From Bacteroidaceae bacterium (GTDB taxonomy: Bacteria > Bacteroidota > Bacteroidia > Bacteroidales > Bacteroidaceae), in the NCBI GenBank assembly GCA_017541025.1, contig JAFXZY010000022.1, positions 1 through 58,347 of the forward strand: a stretch of 58,347 nt of DNA, written 5' to 3'. The position numbers and the translations under genes are program-made. Positions 15,352 through 23,452 of the stretch are shown one piece after another. The notes below the pieces were generated by a model. It saw nothing but the letters and a program-made list of their open reading frames with translations. It was not told where the DNA came from and searched no databases. The number at the start of each line of letters is the position of its first letter. Position 1 is the stretch's first letter.

Positions 15352-15616
15352 GAAAAGGGAAGTTTTTCTTATTAAGCGTCTGCGGATATATGGGTCTGCG
15401 AGGTGAGGAGGAGACTGGCGTAAAATAAGGGTGCCGGATTTTGTTTAAATTTTGTACAAATAACGGGGGGATAATCATTTCTTGATACATGTCAATATTA
15501 TACGGCCAGGGCATGAAAATGTGGGCCGCAGACGATGTGCGATCCGGGAAAATTATGTATCTTCGCATTTACATTCACGAACCCCTAAAACCCTCTAAAA
15601 TAAAACAGCATCTGCT
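15352..15616 (+). other. Intergenic region with a weak promoter for the next gene pair
   Basis: No convincing gene is seen here. A TATCTTCG box near 15558 differs by one base from the -7 consensus and would start transcription about 45 bases before the gene at 15617. Long minus-strand frames here lack protein-like composition. Confidence 0.4.
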
Positions 15617-15982
15617 ATGTACGACCCCAACTCACCATACGAAACCGCCCTTGTCTCCCAGATTGTGGAGTGCATAGCTGCGTGTGTGAAGACCAAAGGT
15701 CTGCAGAGCGCTTTAGAGGATTTCGAGGGGATGCAGAATATTCTCTCGAGCCTGCATATATGGAATCTGGTTAAGCAGGGGGCGGACGCCATCTTTGCCG
15801 AGGAACGCATACGCCTGGAGGAACTGGAGCTGGCCCGTGCCAAGGCTTCCGCACCATCGGTGTACCAGATTATGCCATCGGCCCAGAACGGCATAAATAT
15901 GAACGATCCTACATTCGGCGGTGCTATGTATGATGTCAGGGATAACGACAAGGTAAATATAGGAGGAAAGCCAGATGGATAA
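15617..15982 (+). CDS. Small Bacteroidales protein of unknown function
   Basis: The 121-aa protein has a helical first half (VSQIVECIAACVKTKGLQSA) that continues through a Glu/Arg-rich segment, EERIRLEELELARAKA. It ends in a glycine-rich tail with YDVRDNDKVNIGG. A closely similar FDIHDNGKVVINN stretch is found in the next protein, with which it overlaps by eight bases, so the two are probably co-translated and related. I do not know the function. Such pairs recur in Bacteroidales accessory regions. Confidence 0.6.
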   Translation: MYDPNSPYETALVSQIVECIAACVKTKGLQSALEDFEGMQNILSSLHIWNLVKQGADAIFAEERIRLEELELARAKASAPSVYQIMPSAQNGINMNDPTFGGAMYDVRDNDKVNIGGKPDG

Positions 15983-16451
15983 GAAGTTTAGTGATGGCCT
16001 GGGCATAACGTTCAAGGGGAATGTGACGTTTCAGGGACCTATGTTCGACATACACGATAACGGGAAGGTGGTGATAAACAACGTCAACGATAACGTCAAC
16101 GATAACAAGGCGGGGGGAAATAATGGGCTGCCTAAGGAGCTGGATACGCCGCGGGCAAGGAGGTACTTTGCCGAGGCTGTCCGCCTGGGATATATGGAAC
16201 CAGCGGAGGACGGCCGATACCGCTGGTTGGGTACGGGCAAGAAACCGAGCACGGCCGAGCTGGCATACTTCCTGGGACGCGTCTATAACTACAAGTATAC
16301 CGTTACTGGCAACGCGGGCGAGAACTTTCCGGAGGAGAGCCTGAACGAACTATTCGGTGTAAAACGTCTGTATTCATCCCTGACGCAGGTGTATAATGCG
16401 CAGAAGCCACAACGGTGGCGCTCACAGATTGACGAGATGTTTAAACTTTAA
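15975..16451 (+). CDS. Protein of unknown function with NVNDN repeat
   Basis: The 158-aa protein opens with beta-like GITFKGNVTFQGPMFDIHDN and a low-complexity NVNDNVNDN stretch encoded by a tandem AACGATAACGTC tract (about 16079-16105). The C-terminal 110 residues are compact and helical (DTPRARRYFAEAVRLGYM, then an AELAYFLGRVYNYK block). That part resembles the C-terminal domain seen in Bacteroidales DUF-type proteins of accessory islands. It is co-transcribed with the preceding gene. Function unknown. Confidence 0.6.
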   Translation: MDKKFSDGLGITFKGNVTFQGPMFDIHDNGKVVINNVNDNVNDNKAGGNNGLPKELDTPRARRYFAEAVRLGYMEPAEDGRYRWLGTGKKPSTAELAYFLGRVYNYKYTVTGNAGENFPEESLNELFGVKRLYSSLTQVYNAQKPQRWRSQIDEMFKL

Positions 16452-16470
16452 ACTGAGTCTCACCTGTCAA

Positions 16471-16848
16471 CTACGCCAGTACGATATCTGCTGGAATGCC
16501 AAGGATTTTATGGATACTACGTGCCACCTCAAAACTCAATGAGCGTCTGCCATGAATCAGGTCGCTGAACATGGTAGAGCTGATGCCAATCATCCTGGCA
16601 GCATCTTTCTGTTTCAGCCCCTTTTTCTTAACTTGAGTAAGGATAGCATCAGTAAGCAGGGTACTCATCTGCCCAGGTAGCGGGTGATAGGCGCTGCCGT
16701 ATTCGTCTAATGCCTCGCTTAACTGCATGAACTCCGCCTTTTCCTCTTCCGGAAGCAAATCCATATCTCCCAACTCCGTACCGCGTTGCATCAATGCCTC
16801 AGCACGAGCCTCATACTCTTTATACTCCTTCTCTGTCTTAATTATCAT
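16471..16848 (-). CDS. HigA-like XRE-family antitoxin, apparently orphan
   Basis: The 125-aa protein has an N-terminal helical region (residues 1-65, with LPEEEKAEFMQLSEALDEYG) and a C-terminal XRE helix-turn-helix (KQKDAARMIGISSTMFSDLI, then HGRRSLSFEVARSIHKIL). This layout is that of HigA antitoxins, which repress their own operon and neutralise the HigB ribonuclease. A -7 box TACTTTTG (minus, 16889-16882) lies just upstream. No HigB gene is found on either side. It is one more antitoxin without its toxin in this region. Confidence 0.75.
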   Translation of the reverse strand: MIIKTEKEYKEYEARAEALMQRGTELGDMDLLPEEEKAEFMQLSEALDEYGSAYHPLPGQMSTLLTDAILTQVKKKGLKQKDAARMIGISSTMFSDLIHGRRSLSFEVARSIHKILGIPADIVLA

Positions 16849-16971
16849 GGCTTAAATTGTTTTTTACTAACCTATATTAGTGCAAAAGTACGAACTTATA
16901 TAGTAACGACAAAGAAAAAGACAAGAAAAGTTCACAGATATGTGATTTTTTTTGCAAAATGGGATGACGCC

Positions 16972-17038
16972 CTAACCTCTAACCCCTAACCTCTAACCTC
17001 TAACCGCTAACCTCTAACCGCTAACCCCTAACCTCTAA
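16972..17038. repeat. Degenerate heptanucleotide tandem repeat, (CTAACCY)n
   Basis: Nearly ten copies of a 7-bp unit CTAACCT/C/G follow each other without interruption in the gap between the HigA-like gene and the next island. Related heptad tracts occur at 43839-43859, 47205-47396 and 58080-58117. Confidence 0.9.
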
Positions 17039-17058
17039 TAAGGTTAAAGGGTTAAAAA

Positions 17059-17087
17059 GTTATCGTTGACGTTATCGTTGACGTTCC
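17059..17087. repeat. GTTATCGTTGAC tandem tract
   Basis: Two copies of a 12-bp word, GTTATCGTTGAC, plus part of a third. The complement is the tract that encodes NVNDN in the genes at 15975 and 20811. A cousin lies at 32797-32828. Confidence 0.7.
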
Positions 17088-17128
17088 AGCCATAGCTGGG
17101 CCTCTAACCTCATATTTATAGTACATTT

Positions 17129-17167
17129 ATGCACTATAGATTGCGTGGGCAATAGTGCATACCTTTG
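17129..17167 (+). promoter_or_regulatory. Promoter with flanking inverted repeat for the HU/primase island
   Basis: A -7 box TACCTTTG (17160-17167) and a TTG at 17141 form the promoter. An inverted repeat with 9-bp arms, ATGCACTAT (17129-17137) and ATAGTGCAT (17152-17160), brackets the -33 element and touches the -7 box. A dimeric repressor bound here would block transcription. Transcription would start near 17174, leaving a leader of about 180 bases. Confidence 0.6.
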
Positions 17168-17356
17168 CAGCAGGAATTCCAAACATCGGGGTTTCTGCTG
17201 CTTTTCTTTTTCGTGAGGTGAGCGGCAGTCAAAAACTGAGCACGGCTCCGAGGGCACGAGATGAAGTTCGCCTTTCTATATCATCGTGCAAGTGCTGGAA
17301 GGGCATTTTAATTACATTATTGAATTATGTTTTTATTATGCAACACAGACTTGTGC

Positions 17357-17662
17357 ATGGATGTTAAGACACTCCTGCGCACAGACAGAGTGACAAAACT
17401 GGGTAAGAATTACAGGGGCGTGCTGATGCGCGACGGGGAGGACCACTACACTTTCCTGGAGAGCCATCCGGCAACGCAGAAGCGTAACCCGCACGTTTAC
17501 ATGGGGAAGTACATCAACGTGAGCCGAGCCGTTGACGGTACGCTGTACCCTACGTTCAACCGTCCGCGTTACAGCAAGAACTTCACGTTTCAGGACTTCT
17601 GCCGTGAGGCTGCCGAGGAACTTATCGTAGTAACGGGCCTTGTAGAGGGAAGTGAAGAGTGA
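17357..17662 (+). CDS. Small conserved Bacteroidales protein, first gene of the HU/primase island
   Basis: The start is placed at the ATG at 17357 (MDVKTLLRTDRVTKLGKNYR), giving 101 aa; a longer frame reaches back into the leader. The protein is basic and compact, with YTFLESHPATQKRNPHVYMG and an aromatic C-terminal part with FTFQDFCREAAEELIV. I recognise it as the kind of small protein that precedes the DUF3987-like gene in Bacteroidales islands, but its function is unknown. The gap to the next gene (17663-17898) holds heptad-like GAAGAATGAAG repeats and an inverted CTCAGTCTCAGTT/AACTGAGACT pair. Confidence 0.55.
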   Translation: MDVKTLLRTDRVTKLGKNYRGVLMRDGEDHYTFLESHPATQKRNPHVYMGKYINVSRAVDGTLYPTFNRPRYSKNFTFQDFCREAAEELIVVTGLVEGSEE

Positions 17663-17898
17663 AGAATGAAGAATGAAGAATTCGCTGAACAGTCTCAAAT
17701 CTCAGTCTCAGTTAGAAAAAAAGTCACAATCTAACTCGCAGCCACCTCTTATAACACTTGTAACTTATTGATTATTAGATAGATATATAATAAATATATA
17801 TATAAGAGTGAGTTGATGGGTAGGTTTGAAAAATAACTGAGACTCTGAGACTGAGACTGCCGGCTATATTATTAGTTAATTTAACTCTCTAAAAAGCA
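17663..17898. other. Intergenic region with short repeats
   Basis: It contains GAAGAGTGAAGAATGAAG-type heptads (17650-17680), a TCAGTCTCAGTT element near 17701 and its inverted counterpart near 17836, and a very AT-rich stretch in between (17760-17805). No gene is visible. Confidence 0.5.
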
Positions 17899-19221
17899 AT
17901 GACTTACAATATCTTCAACAGCACCGCTCCGGCGATGCCTAAGCCTTCAAAAGGCACAGAAATCGTGAAATTACTACTCTCTCAGGCCTCAAAAGACATG
18001 CGCGAACCGCTAGTTCCGATGGCTTTGCCTGCACTTGCTGCTCATCTGACCGACGTGGAACTGATGTATTCCGATAACCAATATTATGAACTTTGTGGCC
18101 AAATGGGGCATTTGGTAGGCCCAAGCGGTATCGGTAAGGCGCAGTTGACACATCTCATCGAGGCCATCATGAGACCATTCCGAGACCACGACGAGGTGGA
18201 ATATAGGAAGTTGGCCGACTGGATTCGTCAGATGAAGACGCGTGGAGCAAACAAGGAGAAACCTGAGCGTCCTGCAGTTAGCTTCTGGTTCCCGCCTGCC
18301 GATATCACAGCGCCCGCTTTCCTGCAGAACGCCTTGGCACTTGAGCAGCAGGGAGGCCGCACGCAGTATCTGAACCTGCCCGAGGTGGAGATGGCCGACA
18401 AGATGTGTGGCGGACACAAGCAGGTGAGCCAGATGGTGCGCAACATCTACGACCGCCAGCGTGCAGGCGCTTTGCGTGCTACTGCCGAAGGAGTGACCGG
18501 CAATCCCTTGCTCCGCGTAAACCTTACATTCAGCTCGACGCCAGAGGCTGCCCGTTTGTTCTATAAGCGGGACATGACGAACGGATTCTTCGGACGTATT
18601 CCCTTTGCCTACAAGGGGCGTAGCGAGCGCAAGGGCAGGATTCCGCGTCAAGGTCAGTATGACGAAGGTTTCCTTCAGGAACTGGACCAGTACCTGCTGC
18701 GACTGGATAACTGCAAGGGGCGATTCGTGGTGAAGCCGCTGAACAAGGTTGCCGACCAGTTGGCTGAGGAGATGGCGCGTCTGGCAGACCTTGCTGATGA
18801 CGACATGTTGTTTGAACTTTCGCATCGCTCGATATTCAGCGCATGGAAGAAGGCCGCCACTTTGTGGGTTCTGAACAATCAGACGTATAGCCGCTCGATT
18901 GGCGACTTCATGGTGTGGTTTTGCTACTACGACCTTTGGTCGAAGGTAAGGGTGTTCTCGGATATGTTCAAGGGTGGCGATGCCCTGATGGATGAAGCGC
19001 AGAGGACAGGCCCGAAGAACATGCTCGACAGCCTTGACCGCTCGTTCAACGAACAGCAGCTGGAAGCCTTGCGCCAGGAACTTGGCAAGAGCCGTGAGGG
19101 CACCAAGCATCAGCTGAACGTGTGGAAGAACCGCGGCTTTATCGAGTACTCCAGCCAGACGGGACTGTACACGAAAACGGAGGAATACCTTAAGATGTCT
19201 GATGTAAGAGGTAAGATGTAA
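17899..19221 (+). CDS. DUF3987-like P-loop ATPase of the Bacteroidales primase island
   Basis: The 440-aa protein has a Walker A-like loop GPSGIGKAQL at about residues 74-83. It has the extended layout of DUF3987 proteins: a helicase-like ATPase core followed by a C-terminal winged-helix region (KHQLNVWKNRGFIEYSS). In related loci this protein lies directly before a CHC2 zinc-finger primase and is taken to be a replication helicase or VirE-like protein of an integrated or satellite element. The next gene begins two bases after its stop. No integrase or replication origin is evident nearby. Confidence 0.7.
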   Translation: MTYNIFNSTAPAMPKPSKGTEIVKLLLSQASKDMREPLVPMALPALAAHLTDVELMYSDNQYYELCGQMGHLVGPSGIGKAQLTHLIEAIMRPFRDHDEVEYRKLADWIRQMKTRGANKEKPERPAVSFWFPPADITAPAFLQNALALEQQGGRTQYLNLPEVEMADKMCGGHKQVSQMVRNIYDRQRAGALRATAEGVTGNPLLRVNLTFSSTPEAARLFYKRDMTNGFFGRIPFAYKGRSERKGRIPRQGQYDEGFLQELDQYLLRLDNCKGRFVVKPLNKVADQLAEEMARLADLADDDMLFELSHRSIFSAWKKAATLWVLNNQTYSRSIGDFMVWFCYYDLWSKVRVFSDMFKGGDALMDEAQRTGPKNMLDSLDRSFNEQQLEALRQELGKSREGTKHQLNVWKNRGFIEYSSQTGLYTKTEEYLKMSDVRGKM

Positions 19222-19222
19222 G

Positions 19223-20227
19223 ATGGAAAAATATGAACTTCAGAAGCTCCGCGACCTTCCCATTGAGGGGGTCGCAGAGCGACTTGGACTCTACGTGAGT
19301 CACCATAAATGCTTGTGCCCGTTTCACGACGACCATCATGCAAGCATGTCCTTTAAGAAAAATAAGTTCAAATGCTGGAGCTGCGGGGAAAGTGGAGATA
19401 CCATCAAGCTGGCAGAGAAAATGCTGGGAAAGGACTTCGTGGAAACTTGCCGCTGGCTTGCCGACGAAGGACCCTCTCCAAACCTCTCCCTCTATGGAGA
19501 GGCTAAACCAAATTCTCCCCTTAGAGGGGGAGATAGAGGGGGTCTTTTTGATGCTTCTCGATATGCCCGTTTCTTTGAGCATCCTTGGCTTTTGCCTGAG
19601 GCCAAGAAGTTTCTTTTTACGGAGCGACGGCTTGATGAGCGGGTGGTGCGCTGGTGCAGACTCACTTCATGGAAAGATAAGCAGGGCGTGCCCTGGCTGC
19701 AAATACCTTATTATAATTGTGAGGGTAAGTTGGTGGGCATTCAGAACCGCAACCTCATTAAAGGTGCCCTTCCTCGCTTCCGCTTTCCCCAAGGCTCGCA
19801 ATGTGGCATCTATAACCTGCCTGTTCTGAATCTGCTGAAGCCAGGCGATGAGCTCTACATAGCTGAGGGTTGTAGCGATTGCTGGAGTCTCTTATCAGCT
19901 GGCCATAAGGCCATCGCAATCCCGTCGGCTACCTTGTTGAGCAAAAAGGATGTGGAACTATTGCAGGCAATTGCCGGTTCAAAGGTTCAAGGAGTTCAAC
20001 TCCCCTCTCCTCGGAGAGGGGCTGGGGGTGAGGCTAATTCTTCACTTGGAATTACGTTCCACATGTGGCCAGATCGCGACGAGCCTGGCGAACGACTCTT
20101 CCTGCAACTTCAAAAGGTGTTGCCCTCGCTGGTGCATCACCAATTGCCACCCACCTGCAAGGACTTTAGCGAGTACTATTTGAAGGCCCCCTCTGGCTCC
20201 CCCTTTGGGGGAGTGGAAGAATGCTGA
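19223..20227 (+). CDS. CHC2 zinc-finger/TOPRIM primase-like protein with REP insertions
   Basis: This 334-aa protein starts with a CHC2-type zinc-binding domain (CLCPFHDDHH...FKCWSCGESGD, residues 33-62). It continues with a TOPRIM-like domain with YIAEGCSDCWSLLSAG (about 213-228) and WPDRDEPGE (about 281-289). That is the architecture of DnaG-like primases of mobile elements. The coding sequence contains three palindromic repeat insertions: about 19470-19545 (encoding SPLRGGDRGG), 19998-20040 (SPRRGAGGE) and 20186-20222 (the end of the protein). All keep the frame open. They probably fall in loops or tails of the protein. Confidence 0.75.
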   Translation: MEKYELQKLRDLPIEGVAERLGLYVSHHKCLCPFHDDHHASMSFKKNKFKCWSCGESGDTIKLAEKMLGKDFVETCRWLADEGPSPNLSLYGEAKPNSPLRGGDRGGLFDASRYARFFEHPWLLPEAKKFLFTERRLDERVVRWCRLTSWKDKQGVPWLQIPYYNCEGKLVGIQNRNLIKGALPRFRFPQGSQCGIYNLPVLNLLKPGDELYIAEGCSDCWSLLSAGHKAIAIPSATLLSKKDVELLQAIAGSKVQGVQLPSPRRGAGGEANSSLGITFHMWPDRDEPGERLFLQLQKVLPSLVHHQLPPTCKDFSEYYLKAPSGSPFGGVEEC

Positions 20228-20250
20228 ATGTATAATCTAACAATTATAAT

Positions 20251-20469
20251 ATGGATGATTTTAGAATACGACCTTACACCAAAAAGGAATTGGCGCTGAT
20301 GTACTTCCCAGACAGCAGCCCACACACAGCCGTGAGCCACTTGATGAGTTGGATTCGACGCTGCACCCAGCTTTGTCAACAACTGCAGGAGATGGGCTAC
20401 GAAACCACCTGCAAGACGTTTACGCCCCGTCAGGTAAAAGCTATCGTAGAGCAGTTGGGAAAACCATAG
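20251..20469 (+). CDS. DUF4248 domain protein
   Basis: The protein has 72 aa, with RPYTKKELALMYFPDSSPHT near the start and a helix containing WIRRCTQLCQQLQEMGY, then FTPRQVKAIVEQLG. This is the DUF4248 family, small Bacteroidetes proteins that almost always lie between a primase-like gene and an HU gene. The N-terminal part resembles a winged-helix or MerR-like reader. It may bind DNA, but the role is not established. It starts 23 bases after the primase gene. Confidence 0.8.
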   Translation: MDDFRIRPYTKKELALMYFPDSSPHTAVSHLMSWIRRCTQLCQQLQEMGYETTCKTFTPRQVKAIVEQLGKP

Positions 20470-20484
20470 AAAAGTACAGGAATC

Positions 20485-20537
20485 GTACGGCATCGCCAGC
20501 TATCGTCAGAACGGTGGCGGCGAATGTCGTACCTTTG
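20485..20537 (+). promoter_or_regulatory. Second island promoter with imperfect inverted repeat
   Basis: A -7 box TACCTTTG lies at 20530-20537. Upstream, GTACGGCATCGCC (about 20485) is mirrored by GGCGAATGTCGTAC ending in the -7 box. The arrangement resembles 17129-17167, where an inverted repeat also abuts the -7 box. It probably drives the HU gene. Confidence 0.5.
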
Positions 20538-20810
20538 TAGTGTCTTAAGAAGCAGGCACGAGCGCGTGCATTTGCACCCTCTCCGAGCCCACGCTTGCAC
20601 ATTCCCGGGAACAACACGTGCAGGCTCCGGAGGGGAAAAAATTGAAAATTCAAAATGTTTAACCAAGACTGCCATACCCCTGCTTGCAGTCCCCTCCCAT
20701 TTGGGCGACTGGGGTCTTTAGAGGAACCACTGAATGTGGTTCCGGCCCCACAAAGGTGAGCGAATCACCATTCGCGAAGATGGGCAAAGGGTTAGGGAGA
20801 GGGGCTCATT
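20538..20810. other. Long leader of the HU gene with palindromic repeats
   Basis: About 270 bases separate the promoter from the HU start. They contain GC-rich inverted words (GCGTGCATTTGCACCC; CACGTGCAGGCTCCGG) and CCCCTCCC/GGGGAGAGGGG-type REP-like palindromes. No gene is visible. The length and secondary structure suggest a regulated leader or simply accumulated repeats. Confidence 0.45.
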
Positions 20811-21386
20811 ATGATTCAGATTAAAGCAAAGCAACAGAACGTATCGTTCGAAAAGAACGTTGAGAAACTGGCCTACGTGCTCTCGGCACACCTGTACAAC
20901 ACGCTGGACGCCAGCAAGGTGATCGAGGAGGCTGCCAAGCGAAGCGGCATCAGCGTAGGGGTTATCAAGGCCGCTTGGGACGCAGCAGGCGAGGTTATCC
21001 GCACCTGGGCAACCGAAGGCCACAACGTGCCTCTGCCCGGACTCGGCAGCATGCGCTTCAGCGTCCGCTCCAAGAGTGTGCAGAACGTAGAGGACGTGAA
21101 GACCTCGCTCATCTCTGCCCGTCGCGTTATCTTCACCCCATCTAAGGAGGTTAAGGACGAGCTGCAGGCCACCAAGATTGCCATCACCTGCTACGACAAG
21201 GACGGCAACATCGTGAAGCGCGTAACCAGCGCCGACACCAACGATGTGGAAGACAACGATAACGACAACGTCAACGACAACGTCAACACTGGTGGCAACG
21301 GGAACGTTAACCCAAACCCTAACGAGGGCGGTGGTGATAACCCCGGAGGCGGTGGTGGCGACGAGCCAGGAGAGGATGAAGACTAA
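20811..21386 (+). CDS. HU-family DNA-binding protein with acidic Asn/Gly-rich tail
   Basis: The 191-aa protein has an HU/IHF-like domain at residues 1-130 (RSGISVGVIKAAWDAAGEVI, PLPGLGSMRFSVRSKS). It ends in a low-complexity tail: NDNDNVNDNVN, then a glycine- and proline-rich stretch and a DEPGEDED end. Bacteroidetes encode many HU-like proteins next to DUF4248 and smalltalk genes. The tail is encoded by an AACGATAACGAC tract, the same repeat found at 15975 and in two intergenic regions. It is preceded by its own promoter and a long leader. Confidence 0.85.
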   Translation: MIQIKAKQQNVSFEKNVEKLAYVLSAHLYNTLDASKVIEEAAKRSGISVGVIKAAWDAAGEVIRTWATEGHNVPLPGLGSMRFSVRSKSVQNVEDVKTSLISARRVIFTPSKEVKDELQATKIAITCYDKDGNIVKRVTSADTNDVEDNDNDNVNDNVNTGGNGNVNPNPNEGGGDNPGGGGGDEPGEDED

Positions 21387-21632
21387 GCCTCACCCCTAAC
21401 CCAAACACCGTCGAGAGTGGGAACTCTCTCCCCTCTGTGGGGCCGCAGCCACATTTAGTGGCTACTCTAAAGACCCCATTCGCTCCGAGGAGAGGGGAAC
21501 TGAAAAAAAAAGATTATTAACGTTTTAACAAAGTCCTCAGAACCTTGGCTCATCGCTCACTCTAAATAGTTCCCCTCTCCTCGGAGAGGGGTTAGGGGTG
21601 AGGCTTGAGGGCGGGGGGAGAGGCTCCTTATT
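21387..21632. repeat. Palindromic repeat cluster between HU and smalltalk genes
   Basis: The stretch contains several CCCCTCTCC...GGAGAGGGG palindromes (about 21425-21500 and 21566-21606), the second followed by GGTTAGGGGTGAGGCT. They are the same family as those inserted in the primase gene. Another copy lies at 21773-21812. Confidence 0.8.
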
Positions 21633-21728
21633 ATGAAAAAAGAAACTTGGAAGACGATACTTCACCTTGTAGCAAGCATTATTGCTTCTATCATTACCGC
21701 ATTGGGAACTACCTCTTGTATAAGGTAA
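21633..21728 (+). CDS. Smalltalk protein
   Basis: This 31-residue protein (MKKETWKTILHLVASIIASI, then ITALGTTSCIR) has one hydrophobic helix and a C-terminal TTSC motif. It is recognised as the Bacteroidetes family annotated as smalltalk protein, which accompanies HU and DUF4248 genes. It is probably membrane-associated. The function is unknown. Confidence 0.8.
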   Translation: MKKETWKTILHLVASIIASIITALGTTSCIR

Positions 21729-21822
21729 GTGAAAGAATGAAAAATTATCATTTTAACAAAGTCCTCATAACCTCTGCCCCCTCTCTTAGGGAGAGGGCGG
21801 GGGGGAGAGGCTGATATATATT

Positions 21823-22239
21823 ATGGAACCTCGTGGAATACGTAATAACAATCCATTGAATATCCGCAAGAGCGCGGATAAGTGGCAAGGGTTAAGTACC
21901 TTGCAGGAAGATCGGGAGTTCTTCCAGTTTGTGAGTATGGAATATGGTTGGAGAGCCGCATTTGTGATTCTCTGCCGAACATACTATGGGAAGTATGGGT
22001 TGAAGACCATCAGGGACATTGTGTCCCGATGGGCTCCCGCCAAAGAGAACAACACGGAGGCGTACATCCGCCATGTTTCGGACTACACGGGTATAGCACC
22101 CAACAAGGTGTTAGGCTCCCCGAAGGAGCAGCCTACTCAATGGCTACTGATAGGCTACGCTATGGCAGTAGTGGAAAACGGGAAAGCGCTCCCAGCGGTG
22201 CCCATGTTAAAAGGATTTGAACTGGCCATTGAAAAGTGA
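21823..22239 (+). CDS. P5-like structural or lytic protein
   Basis: The 138-aa protein starts GIRNNNPLNIRKSADKWQGL, the signature of proteins annotated as structural protein P5 in Bacteroidetes. The name comes from phage PRD1-type proteins, and the fold may be that of a peptidoglycan-degrading transglycosylase. In many similar islands this position is filled by an N-acetylmuramoyl-L-alanine amidase, so a role in wall lysis or transfer is plausible. A strong terminator follows, closing the island. Confidence 0.7.
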   Translation: MEPRGIRNNNPLNIRKSADKWQGLSTLQEDREFFQFVSMEYGWRAAFVILCRTYYGKYGLKTIRDIVSRWAPAKENNTEAYIRHVSDYTGIAPNKVLGSPKEQPTQWLLIGYAMAVVENGKALPAVPMLKGFELAIEK

Positions 22240-22247
22240 AAGAAATG

Positions 22248-22285
22248 CACCCCGACGAGTCATTGCGACACATCGGGGTGTTTTT
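22248..22285 (+). terminator. Terminator closing the HU/primase island
   Basis: CACCCCGA pairs with TCGGGGTG and is followed by five T. It lies eight bases after the stop of the P5-like gene. Confidence 0.85.
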
Positions 22286-22323
22286 GGAAGATCTTCACCT
22301 TAAAACTTATCTACTATTATACG

Positions 22324-23430
22324 TTACATTTGTTTTTTCTTTATTTGATCTAACTGATACAATGCCATCTTGAAGTACTTGCGGTCGGTTTCAGTTTTGG
22401 CTTCATCAATCAACTTACACAAATCGGCCGAAACCTGTTCCAACACTTCTGTGGAATTCGGACTCTTAAAGGCATCATACTTGACACCTAATTTACAAAG
22501 CTCATAGATGGAGATGGCTGTTAGTTCTGCATTTTGATGTTCCTGATACCTTTTCCTAAGATTGTAAAAGTTAAGCAGAAAGCTTCCATCGTTGGACAAT
22601 TGGTTATAAAGGGCCACAGAATCGCGCGGCACCCATTTTTCGTAGAGCATATAAGGCTTCAGCTCATTATATTTAATTATAATAGAATCCTGACCCATGA
22701 ACCACGCCTGTGCTTTGTCTGGTGCCTGCTGGGGGGTGCCCTTTGGGTTGCGTGAACGTTCTTTGATGAAATTGGAAATTCCGTCTGGTAATGAGGGGTA
22801 TTTGACGGTTGCATTATAGCTGGTGAAGGCGGAGGGAATCTTGGCGTAGGTAACGATGTAGCGCACGAAGGCGTTTCCCTTGCGGTCTTCTTTCCATTCC
22901 AGAGCGTAGGCGTAGCGGTGGGTCTTAGTGGTATCCGTAGCATCCAGGATATTAACGTTCAGGTAATTGCCATAGTTCTCGCCGATGGTAACGTAGTTGT
23001 TAGGGTCGTCGCCAATCATCAGGTTGCGTTTGCCTTCTGCCTGACTGGTACCCGTCCGCTTGCTGTTGATGCCGTAGCAGTTGGGATTATGGTGACCGTT
23101 TTCCTCGAAGGCCCTTATCATATCCTCCAGCATAGAACGCTGTTTTTTGGAAAGCGTGAAGGTAAGAATGTCACAACGCCACTTCAGCGGGTTGCCCTCC
23201 TTCTGTATGTCACGCTCTTGCCCAAGGTTTTTGTCAACCACAACCTTGTTATCGATAGCTTGTGTGATGAGACTGCTCATCCAAGACTCCAAATCCTGAA
23301 CTATGACCTTTTGTGCCGAAGCTGTAAAGGAAGCGAGTAAAATGAGAAGAAGAAGAGACCCTCCCCTAACCCCTCCCTCTATGGAGGGGAAAGAGATCTT
23401 TGATAATAGTTTTAATATAATCGTTCTCAT
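22324..23430 (-). CDS. Secreted protein of ECF module 2, with REP insertion in the signal peptide
   Basis: The 368-aa protein is the counterpart of 2505-4109 in the first ECF module; residues 60-170 align by eye (LEDMIRAFEENG...CYGINSKRTG). The N-terminus is unusual. Between the initial MRTIILKLLSK and the hydrophobic core (LLLLILLASFTASA) lies FPSIEGGVRGG, encoded by a palindromic repeat of the CCCTCC...GGAGGG type (about 23363-23393). The signal peptide remains plausible despite the insertion. Function unknown. Confidence 0.7.
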   Translation of the reverse strand: MRTIILKLLSKISFPSIEGGVRGGSLLLLILLASFTASAQKVIVQDLESWMSSLITQAIDNKVVVDKNLGQERDIQKEGNPLKWRCDILTFTLSKKQRSMLEDMIRAFEENGHHNPNCYGINSKRTGTSQAEGKRNLMIGDDPNNYVTIGENYGNYLNVNILDATDTTKTHRYAYALEWKEDRKGNAFVRYIVTYAKIPSAFTSYNATVKYPSLPDGISNFIKERSRNPKGTPQQAPDKAQAWFMGQDSIIIKYNELKPYMLYEKWVPRDSVALYNQLSNDGSFLLNFYNLRKRYQEHQNAELTAISIYELCKLGVKYDAFKSPNSTEVLEQVSADLCKLIDEAKTETDRKYFKMALYQLDQIKKKQM

Positions 23431-23452
23431 AAAGCAGAAAATTATGAATTAA

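Noticed and set aside
15143-15568. 141-codon minus-strand frame between the array and the next gene pair
   Set aside because: It covers the promoter and anti-repeat of the CRISPR locus and has an improbable composition. It is more likely leader DNA.
16972-17038. Telomere-like CTAACCY repeat as evidence for a linear replicon end
   Set aside because: The tract is degenerate, internal and one of many different heptad tracts lying between ordinary genes.
18010-19110. 366-codon minus-strand frame opposite the DUF3987-like gene
   Set aside because: It overlaps a recognised gene throughout and is a codon-bias artefact. No start context or domain is seen.
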